Assembly (NCBI GenBank): GCA_000499405.2
Contig: HG738138.1
Coordinates: forward strand, 2,418,001 to 2,482,000
DNA: 64,000 nucleotides
Source of the DNA: Onchocerca volvulus
Taxonomy: Eukaryota > Nematoda > Chromadorea > Rhabditida > Onchocercidae
Reading direction: 5' to 3'
Both the position numbers and the translations under genes were made by a program. Below are positions 56,901-64,000 of the stretch, piece by piece. The notes beneath the pieces were generated by a model. The model had not been told where the DNA came from. It worked only from the letters and a program-made list of their open reading frames with translations, and made no database searches. Position 1 is the first letter of the stretch. Each line of letters starts with the position of its first letter.

Positions 56901-56991
56901 AATTAATGTTAATGTTACATGTTGACAATTGTGCTCGTAAATGTTGCTGTTGTAGTAGCAGATCTGTAATGTTGCACCAACGCCACCTCAT
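53948..56991 (-). CDS. mcu-1: Mitochondrial calcium uniporter pore subunit MCU
   Basis: Seven phase-consistent exons: 56991-56896, 56217-56010, 55794-55673, 55233-55069, 54740-54540, 54304-54219 and 54104-53948 (1035 nt, 344 aa; human MCU has 351). Residues 1-32 (MRWRWCNITDLLLQQQHLRA...) are Arg-rich and amphipathic like a matrix-targeting sequence. The N-terminal domain reads WYKNGLSVIDVPLPSKKEMC, then QFTLKPITDTVIRF. A coiled coil leads into TM1 (about 213-233). The pore signature YSWDVMEPITYF (Asp238, Glu241) matches WDxxEP, with Val where vertebrates have Ile (DIME). TM2 is ATYATLIASFAYYLY. The C-terminal helix FNELQSLANSLKHDLKRLQD matches the conserved matrix coiled coil. It forms the Ca2+ channel of the inner membrane with EMRE/MICU partners. 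A TTTCAG acceptor four bases before the ATG is a likely spliced-leader site. Intron 1 contains a long foldback. Confidence 0.93.
56515..56750. repeat. Long foldback: ~103- and ~116-bp inverted arms around a 17-base loop
   Basis: The left arm 56515-56617 and right arm 56635-56750 are near reverse complements. For example CCCAGCTCCATAATCGA on the left pairs with TCGATTACGGAGCTGGG on the right, and TCATTATTCACCGGTGAT pairs with ATCAGCGGTGAATGATGA. The outer ends (GGAGAAAAAACCTGAT on the left; ATCAGATTTTTCCCC on the right) also pair. It lies wholly in intron 1 of MCU and would fold into a stem of over 90 base pairs in the pre-mRNA or in DNA. A foldback/MITE-type element is the most likely origin. 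Confidence 0.8.
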
Positions 56992-58113
56992 CAACTGAAA
57001 CTTGTTGGATTTTTCTTACGCAACAATAAATAGAAAAGCAAAAAAAAATAAAAAAAAATCAAATATATACATGGAATTTTGCATAAATCAACCGAGTAAA
57101 TCAAAAATTTCAATTCTCATTCGAATTCAGGAAATGACAACTGATTAAATTTATTCATTTGTTTCCGAAAAATGTTCAAACAGTTTACCTGGTTCACTTA
57201 TAAATGGTGTTTTTGGAAGTTTATCTTTTTCCTCCTTCGTGATGCTTAGAAATTTATCAGTTTCTTTTCCAGCAGATTCTCAAAAAATCTCTCATTTGCT
57301 TCTAAATTTCGGAATCCATCTGCATATGAATTCAAGCTTTCGCACGCCTACAGAGTGAAGAAAAATTCAAAAAGCTAACAGAAAAGTTTATCAGGAACTA
57401 CAAAGTTGATAGTGTTAAATTTAAATTGTCGATATGAGTGTAACTTTGTCACTTTTTTGCAAAACTTCTCTTCATTGCAGCGGTGTGACAAATAATGATG
57501 TCACGTTACTTTTCCAGAAATCACGTAAAAAATACGAACGGAAGTGGGATTACATAGAATTACTTGAATGTAAAGGTGAAACATGGTTATACTAGCGATA
57601 CGATGGGAAAAAAATTACGCATAAACGAATAGTTAGAAGATGAGAGTAAAAGAAATAGTATAATATAAGGAAATGGGAAAATCTGAAATTAACCTCATTT
57701 TTGAAGAGATTTAGTAATAAACTATCAAAATAGCAAGAATATTTAATAAACAATAGACATCAATATGATTATCATGATACAGTATGTCGTCGAATTCTCT
57801 CGAGTCATAACCATCGAATTTTGTGATCAGGTTCATATTTGGGTTGCGGAAAATTTCATAGTAACCCGAATGGCAGTACTTGATGACTTGTGATGCAGTG
57901 TTGTGCAGTGATAGTTTTCTTTCTTGAATTCGCGGAGTGGCGGGGGTATTAAGGGGTATTTCTCGGGATTCGGGGTATGGGATGGATGACAAGGAGAGAT
58001 TATGGGTTTGTTCCTAGATCCTAAGTCAGTTTTTCCTGGATAGTGTTTAATGATTACATAAGTACAGTATTTCTGTCCTTGCTTAAATTTTTATAACTTT
58101 TTTTGCAGGAAAA
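56992..58113. promoter_or_regulatory. Divergent promoter region shared by MCU and prp-18
   Basis: The 1.1 kb between two genes transcribed away from each other. It contains a possible spliced-leader acceptor for MCU (AAGTTTCAG just before 56991) and for prp-18 (TTTTTTTGCAG ending at 58108). The stretch 57880-58010 is unusually rich in G (GGAGTGGCGGGGGTATTAAG and similar), and an exon-like frame-shifted segment lies at 57189-57347. The 94-codon minus-strand frame 57992-57711 has no splice support. Confidence 0.45.
57189..57347 (-). pseudogene. Exon-like segment with a frame shift, gene not recognised
   Basis: Bounded by an acceptor (CACTCTGTAG before 57347) and a donor (CCAG|GTAAAC after 57189). 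From the acceptor, one frame reads ACESLNSYADGFRNLEANER and then FF; it ends soon after at TAA. An overlapping frame, opening after a T6 run, reads ESAGKETDKFLSITKEEKDK and then LPKTPFISEP. Both halves look like genuine protein. An insertion or deletion in the T6 run would join them, suggesting a broken exon or a sequencing error in a real exon. I cannot name the protein, and no partner exons were found between MCU and prp-18. Confidence 0.4.
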
Positions 58114-59362
58114 ATGGATATTTTAAAGGCGGAAATTGAACGAAAACGGAAGCAATTCGAGGAAATTACGGTATCTTCATCTCTTTATTTGCTAATTGAA
58201 ATTTAGTTACTTTTACTTAGTTAAAACATTCAAGCGTATATTGTTTTTGTTTAAAAATATGATTGATGCAACTGCAGTATCGCAAAACATGTTATCATTA
58301 GGTATCGGATGATATGAAATTGTTGAAAATGGAGACAAAAAAGTTGATAAAATACGTATAGATGAAAATTTATGCATCTTAAATAAGTTGTTATGGTTTG
58401 TTGTAGCAACCGAATAGGAAGTATCTGAAACGCAGCGAATTGCTTCAGAAGGAAGAAGAGAAGATTCAGGAGAATTATCAAGTAAAACACCGGGGAGTAG
58501 CACAGACTTCTGCAACTATTGTAAGCTCATTTTTCCTACTTTTTTTGGAATTACCCCGAAAACTATCGACTACATATGATAATTCTTCAACATTAAGCAT
58601 CTCATTGTAATTTTGAACTCTTGATTTTTGGATATACATTTGTAATGTTGCGTCTTTTCGTAGCCTTGTTTTTTTGATAGACCAAAAATGAAGACTTAGT
58701 ACGGACGGAAAATCAACCAAAGGGAACGCACAATGAACCGGAATTAGACTGTGATGATTTACCACGAACAGACGTTATTAAAAGATTAAGGAGTCGAAGT
58801 CAACCGATTATGCTGTTTGGTGAAACAGAACAAGAATCTCGAGCTCGGCTCCGTAAACTTGAAATTGAGCAAGTAAACCTTTAATACTTTTTGTGTATAT
58901 ATCGTCATTATTTATATGGTGTGTTTCATTTTTTGTTTGACGTATGTTGCAAGGTGTCATTTGAATTAACATAAAGTTTCAATTATTTTTTGTTAGTTTT
59001 TCCACTGTCTTTATTTCAGCCTGATATGAAAGAAGGATGGAAAAATGATTTCCAGTCGGCTATGAAAGAAGTCGACCATGAACTGATAGAAGAAGTTATC
59101 AAAGGAGAGCAAAATAATGCTGGTTAGTATTCTGTTTTATATTTCTCATATAAGTCAAATCTTTATAATTAGGAAATAATAATGCTTTTATTTTAAGTTA
59201 GGACCTTTTTTTTTCTCCAGATATTTTATAAACTTGGAAAGTTGGAAACTTTTGAATGAAGTTTGTTTCTTCAAAACTGATTTGGTATCCATAGCCATTT
59301 GTACGTAACTTTTTGTAGTGGATTTAAGGTATTTGATTCAGTTTCATATATATATATATATC

Positions 59363-59393
<31 letters not shown>

Positions 59394-60980
59394 AGAGAAA
59401 GAGAAATGTTAGGAGATGTTTGTTTTTATATTTCTCTGTTCATTTGTTTGCAATTTATTTATTCATTTCGCGTTTGCATATTCTCATTTACCTTAGATCA
59501 TGTGAATTGAGGCATCAGATTTGGTCAACTGCTATTCGAATTAGAACTGCGGAAATTCCAGGTAAACATGATGTCGCTATGCCCAACTCCACAGAAGATA
59601 CTAATTGGGAAAGGATAGAAGCTAATGCTCAATTACTGGGTGAAGGTGATAATCCGAATAGAGACTGTGATGTTATTCGTGAATTTTTCTCTTACATATT
59701 AACTCGGTGGGGTAAAGCACTGAATGCTCGCGATGAAATTGAGAAAAGGTATGCTTCTCTTTTTTGGTTGCAAAATTATATATTGGGTGAACATTGTCGT
59801 TTCAGTTTATTTGACATGATATAAGATAGTTTTAATTCTTTTGATTATCGCGTGACGAAGAAAGCGCATTTTGAGACGTTAAGTAGCATTATTTAGCATT
59901 TCACAAACTGTGTTGTGCATACCAGCACATAGAATTTTTTTCGAAGCTACTACATTGGTAAAGTCTCTAAAAGAGTCACCGCGGAAAACGTTGAATTGAA
60001 TCGTTCAGATTGTATTCATAGTTTTGCTTGAAAATGGGAATTCTCATATCTATTGATAGATTTGCATTCTCCTTGTTTTTCAAAATCTCAGATATTAGGA
60101 AAAATCAAAATTTTATATTCCAGATCAGCAGAGGGTAAATTAGCGGCAACGATGCATAAGCAAACGATGGAACATCTTCGTCCGTTGATGAAAAATTTGG
60201 AGAAGCACAATGTAAATGCTGACATTCGAGAACATTTGATTAAAATTTGTCGTCTCATCATAATTGATCGCGATTATATTCGGTTTGTTTCCTATGATAT
60301 GTAGGCCATTTGATGGAACAGACTGTTTCAGTTCTTTTTATGAGATTTTTGCATTTTATAGAATCTATATATTCAAATCATTAATAATAGCCTTTTTGCA
60401 GAGCAAATAATGCATACATGGAAATGGCAATAGGTAATGCCCCGTGGCCTGTGGGTGTGACAAGGTCTGGTTTGCATCAGCGGCCTGGCTCTGCAAAAGC
60501 CTATGTTTCAAATATCGCCCATGTACTTAATGATGAGACGCAACGAAAATATATACAGGTTTTTACTGAATCATTCGTATAATATGCTTTTAGGACATTT
60601 CACATAGTTATGTCACTCTAACAAGGAACGTCTTCAGCATGGTCGATTTCCATTCCATGTAGAGTATTGTAATCAAAGTGCTAAACAGTGTTTTACTATT
60701 CAGTTTTCTATGTATTGAAGAATAAAATTTTGAAAATGGATTGGAAAATAAAAATTAAAAAAACACGAAAAAATTTCTATATCAGGGTGATGGGTAAAAG
60801 ATCAGTAAAAGAGCTAGCACTGAGTGGATCTTCATCAATCAGCACCTGTAATTTCGATGATTGATATGAGCGTTTCAGGCTTTTAAAAGAATAATGACTC
60901 GATGTCAAAAATATTTCCCAACAGATCCTAGCAAATGCGTGGAATATGTTCGAGAAACCGAAACAGCAGTGCCGTATTGA
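58114..60980 (+). CDS. prp-18: Pre-mRNA-splicing factor Prp18 (PRPF18)
   Basis: Eight phase-consistent exons: 58114-58170, 58407-58520, 58681-58872, 59020-59122, 59562-59748, 60124-60282, 60402-60558 and 60879-60980 (1071 nt, 356 aa; human PRPF18 has 342). The N-terminus [17 protein letters not shown] matches the family start. Then come [13 protein letters not shown], the splicing-factor motif region [20 protein letters not shown] (about residues 98-117), and the all-helical Prp18 core with [34 protein letters not shown], the highly conserved loop [17 protein letters not shown], and [13 protein letters not shown] near the end. It ends [17 protein letters not shown]..., a little longer than in vertebrates. 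Prp18 acts in the nucleus with Slu7 in the second step of splicing. TTTTTTTGCAG ending five bases before the ATG is a likely spliced-leader acceptor. Downstream AATAAA at about 61020 is a candidate poly-A signal. Confidence 0.96.
59346..59405. repeat. Compound (TA)n(GA)n microsatellite
   Basis: TA repeat at 59346-59361 running directly into GA repeat to about 59405, in prp-18 intron 4. It causes an Arg/Glu-rich open frame that is not coding. Confidence 0.9.
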
Positions 60981-61185
60981 TCTTACATGTTATACCTGAT
61001 TCATGTAACTGTTTAGTGTAAATAAAAATTCATGATGTAAATGTATTTGTTAATTTTATAGCGAACAGCGACTATCTCATATCTTTATAGTTTGTGATGA
61101 AATGATCTCAATGAATTTTCGGTTTGGTTTTGAAGTTTAGGACTTTTTTTTCCTTTTTATTTTGCATTTTTTCTTTATTTTTCAG

Positions 61186-61238
61186 ATTTGACGTTTTAAT
61201 TTTTACTAGTACCAAATAATAGCGTTATGGTTTTTAGT
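61186..61238 (+). promoter_or_regulatory. Candidate trans-splice acceptors of the GGPP synthase gene
   Basis: Two T-rich AG sites lie in the 295-base gap after prp-18: TTTATTTTTCAG ending at 61186 and TATGGTTTTTAG ending at 61238. With the second, the first ATG of the message is the true start at 61276. With the first, an upstream ATG at about 61226 would open a frame overlapping the start. The second site therefore seems more likely. Placement is inference. Confidence 0.4.
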
Positions 61239-61275
61239 CATTGTGTCTTTCTCAATTTGCGTACTTTTGTGCGAG

Positions 61276-63113
61276 ATGACGGATGATGTAACACAATTAC
61301 TAGCACCATATCAGTATATAATGAAATTACCGGGAAAGCAGTTAAGGAGCCGATTAGCAAAAGCATTTAATTTCTGGTTGCAAGTCGACGTAGAGATACT
61401 GGATTCCATCATGACTATGGTTGAAATGCTTCACAATGCATCACTTATGTAAGATTATTTTATGTGTTGCTGGTTACAGAGGTTGTTATTTGTAAGCTTA
61501 TTTAGGTAGTAGTTCTAACGGTTTGAAATCAACAAAATTACCCTCAAGTTCTAAATTTTTAAATTTTCATTTAAAAAGCATAGTAAGTGTTGTGTTAGTT
61601 ACACCAATTAAAATTAAAGGATTGATGATATCGAAGATAGCTCACTTCTACGACGTGGATTACCCGTAACACATAACATTTATGGTATTCCACGTACGAT
61701 CAACACAGCGAACTACGTGTATTTCGCAGCGCTTTCTAGGTGCATATTGTTGGGCAAACTTGAAGCTGTGGAGATTTTTACTGGTTCCTATATATCTATT
61801 TTATTCTCCTTTTTAGTTTTGTAATTCACTAACTCATTATTTGCAGCTTTAAAAGGGTAACTTGGATAGGTGAGGTTTGAATTTGGTAAAGGTTTCGAAA
61901 ATATGGAGAGAATTCGATGCACTTGATCTTGACACAAGTTCGCACTGTTTCATGATCTTACAAAGAAGGAGAAGTGATGTTCGGAAGATTTGCGTGAAGA
62001 GTTTGCATGGAAATAGTAACATTAAGCAAAAGCGATCTGCTTTATTTTGTAAAATTTAGAGCAATTAATGGAATTACATCGTGGACAAGGAAAAGAATTG
62101 TATTGGCGAGACGTAGTTCAGTGCCCAACTGAGAAGGAGTATGAAGAAATGACGACCCAAAGTATGTGTTACAATTCAACCGTCATAAATTAGTTGTAAA
62201 ATATGAATTTTATTTCGCTGGATTTAGTGAATTTCATGTAATTGTAATAATTTTTCAGAAACGGGCGGTTTGTTTGCCCTGCCGATACAGCTGATGGGAT
62301 TATTCGGAAAAAAACAGTACGATTTTAAATCGCTGATAAAAAATTTGGCCATTTATTTCCAAATTAGGTAACTGTTTCGAATCCTATATTTATTTTTTCT
62401 TTATTTTTTTTTCATTTTTTTTATTTTTATTATTTTTTTTATTTTTTTTTTCGAATTTTTTGTAATAGCTTAGGTATGTATTTCAGAGATGATTACATCA
62501 ATCTTTGTTCCCAAACGTATGCAGAGCAGAAAACATTTGCTGAAGATCTTACGGAAGGAAAGTTTTCCTTCCCCATCATAGTTGCTATTGACAAGAAATC
62601 CGACGATGATGAAATTATTAGTAAGTATTTTAAACGGATATTTAACCGAAATCATAAGAATTTTCTTTGCATGAATGCAATATTATGTTTTTGGGATAAG
62701 ATCCTGATGACGTGAGAATTTTTTGTTTTATTAATTTGTGAACAAACATATTAATTTCAGATATATTACGTCAAAAGCCCAAAGATGTGGAAGTTAAGAA
62801 ATACTGCATACGAATTATGGAAGAGCGAGGAGCGTTTAGGTAAGCATTCCGTCTATTAAAAGCTTTTCTCTCCAATTCCATGAGTCTGTGTACTTTTTTC
62901 CCATTTAATAATTTTTGGAATATCTTTTCTAGATATACTTTGAAACGTTTACAAGAACTGCATGATCTAGTGATTTCGCAAATCGACTTGCTGGGTGAGA
63001 ACAGAGAACTGAAAAACCTGATCGAAACGTTGCATAAAGATGTTCAGCCGATGCTTAGTCTTGATAGTTTGAATGCGAGCAATGTAATTAATGATGGACA
63101 TGAAGTAGCAATG
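61276..63113 (+). CDS. GGPS1: Geranylgeranyl diphosphate synthase (GGPPS, type III)
   Basis: Seven phase-consistent exons: 61276-61448, 61620-61783, 62060-62161, 62259-62367, 62487-62620, 62761-62839 and 62933-63113 (942 nt, 314 codons to the last certain donor). The protein starts [20 protein letters not shown]. Key motifs are [20 protein letters not shown] with the first Asp-rich motif DDIED (about 65-69), the downstream basic [30 protein letters not shown], and the second Asp-rich motif [13 protein letters not shown] of the DDxxN form used by animal GGPPS, followed by [10 protein letters not shown]. It condenses farnesyl-PP with isopentenyl-PP in the cytosol, supplying groups for Rab/Rho prenylation. 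Human GGPS1 would end about 25 residues before 63113, so this protein has a C-terminal extension. Its end is unresolved: either readthrough of the 63114 donor to a stop at 63150-63152, or splicing to 63276, whose frame runs over the antisense slo-1 exon. It sits 295 bp after prp-18. Confidence 0.93.
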
Positions 63114-63502
63114 GTAAGTAATGATCTTCTTCTTCCGACCCATTTCAATTGAATGTTTTTCGTTCAGTAGTTGTTATTTGTGAATTTATATATATTTCAC
63201 TATTTCGCAAGTTTTTTGCATAATTTTTGATTTATTAATATTATTTATTATGTGTTTTTGATATTGTTAACACAGCTACAGACAAAGCAACAGCTTGAAG
63301 AAATTAAAATTCGAGAAATTTGCTTTGTTGTCTGCATTACAGATGTTAAAAGTGTTAAGCTTCACTTCACATTTTCCTTCGCCATGACACACGTTCTCTA
63401 CAGTAGCGGGACATTCTTTTTTGATTCACTGTTACAGGTAGAGCATTTTGAGCTACATCATTTTTACACGAAACAACAAAGAAAGAAGACTGGCACAACA
63501 AA
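63114..63502. other. Convergent 3' region between GGPPS and slo-1
   Basis: A possible terminal exon of GGPPS starts at 63276 (acceptor GTTAACACAG; LQTKQQLEEIKIREI), but its frame continues to about 63569 across the antisense slo-1 last exon and contains hydrophobic, non-conserved sequence. The region may instead hold only overlapping 3' UTRs. Confidence 0.4.
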
Positions 63503-63932
63503 TCATAGAAAGTTTTTCCTTGGCTCGTATTCCAAACCCGGATCAAATTGTTCCAATACATATACCTGAAAAACAAAAAGCGTCTTGATAAAACTGTACT
63601 GAATTGATGTAGTTCCTTCATTCCCTTTTTTCCCACCAGTCATTGTATACCGATATCTAACTTTTAATTAAAATTATTTTGATCAGAACTTCAGTGGGTA
63701 ATTTTTTTAAATTTTGTATGGAAGTGATGGAAAGTTCAGAAAATTTACAGTGCGAGCAAATAGAACGTACATAGTCGCTTAATAATAGTCGTAATTCAGC
63801 TGGTGGATTTGTTATGACATATCGTTTATTAGAATCAACCGCCGCTTGATCGTGTAATCGGTACAATCCGATGCAAAGTTGTCCATGTCTCTTCAGTGCA
63901 ATGCTGAACATTTGACCGTAGGAGCTACCAGT
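63503..63932 (-). CDS. slo-1: BK-type calcium-activated potassium channel SLO-1, C-terminal end (gene continues beyond the right edge)
   Basis: Two phase-0 exons: 63932-63771 (54 codons) and 63565-63503 (20 codons plus stop). The first reads YGQMFSIALKRHGQLCIGLY, then RLHDQ, then KRYVITNPPAELRLLLSDY. The second reads VYVLEQFDPGLEYEPRKNFL and ends. This is the final part of the second RCK (calcium-sensing) domain of Slo1 channels, where vertebrates have LCIGLYR...KRYVITNPP...VFVLMQFDPGLEYKP; the short tail after EYEP is as in nematode SLO-1. The channel repolarises neurons and muscle, and nematode SLO-1 is the known target of the anthelmintic emodepside. Both splice sites are good (TTTCAG; TAT|GTACGT; TTTTTCAG). 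The rest of the gene is outside the window. Confidence 0.93.
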
Positions 63933-64000
63933 CTGAAACCATTCTTTTTTTTTTTTTGCATTCATGGATTACATGGATGGAATTGAAATATATGAAATTC

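Noticed and set aside
57711..57992. 94-codon minus-strand open frame upstream of prp-18
   Set aside because: No splice sites, homologue or start context. It lies in the G-rich divergent promoter region.
59318..59824. 168-codon plus-strand open frame, the longest in the window
   Set aside because: Only 59562-59748 is coding (prp-18 exon 5). The rest is intron, including the TA/GA microsatellite.
63443..63588. Plus-strand frame ending RNNKERRLAQQIIESFSLAR... considered as the GGPPS C-terminus
   Set aside because: The minus strand encodes the SLO-1 terminus VYVLEQFDPGLEYEP exactly at this place with correct splice sites, so the plus-strand frame is its shadow.

Overview
The window looks like the nuclear genome of a filarial (onchocercid) nematode. 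It is very AT-rich, crowded with poly-A/poly-T runs, and its genes are broken into many short exons with nematode-type acceptors (TTTCAG, TTTTAG). The recognisable proteins (WNK kinase, a SLO-1-type BK channel, MCU, Prp18, GGPP synthase, a START protein, a peptide-type GPCR) all resemble nematode/metazoan families. I assembled the exons by hand, requiring consistent splice phase from end to end. Because of the introns, almost no complete gene is visible as a single open frame.

Layout: 312-11307 (-), N-terminal 238 codons of a wnk-1-like kinase, running off the left edge. 11308-13800, its upstream region, then at 13783-14004 (+) a short decayed fragment resembling bacterial IMP dehydrogenase, possibly an old Wolbachia-to-nematode transfer. 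14005-22038, AT-rich intergenic. 22039-23914 (-), a complete 233-aa START-domain lipid-binding protein whose last intron carries a small inverted-repeat element. 23915-29430, intergenic with micro- and minisatellites. 29431-37734 (-), a 413-aa rhodopsin-type peptide GPCR with a 4.7-kb first intron. 37735-42036, intergenic. 42037-52462 (+), a 21-exon gene for an unrecognised 1002-aa coiled-coil protein. 53948-56991 (-), the mitochondrial calcium uniporter MCU (344 aa), with a long foldback hairpin in intron 1. 58114-60980 (+), splicing factor prp-18 (356 aa). 61276-63113 (+), geranylgeranyl diphosphate synthase, 295 bp downstream of prp-18 in operon-like spacing. 63503-63932 (-), the last two exons of a slo-1 BK potassium channel, tail-to-tail with the synthase and running off the right edge.

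The right quarter (53.9-64 kb) is gene-dense and somewhat richer in G+C. The first 53 kb is dominated by long introns and intergenic DNA. The genes do not form one pathway: wnk-1 and slo-1 concern ion homeostasis and excitability, MCU mitochondrial calcium, prp-18 splicing, and GGPPS isoprenoids. I see no rRNA, tRNA, CRISPR or complete transposon. The observations most worth checking are the guaB-like fragment, the MCU-intron foldback, the inverted-repeat element in the START gene, the frame-shifted exon-like segment at 57189-57347, and the uncharacterised coiled-coil protein.
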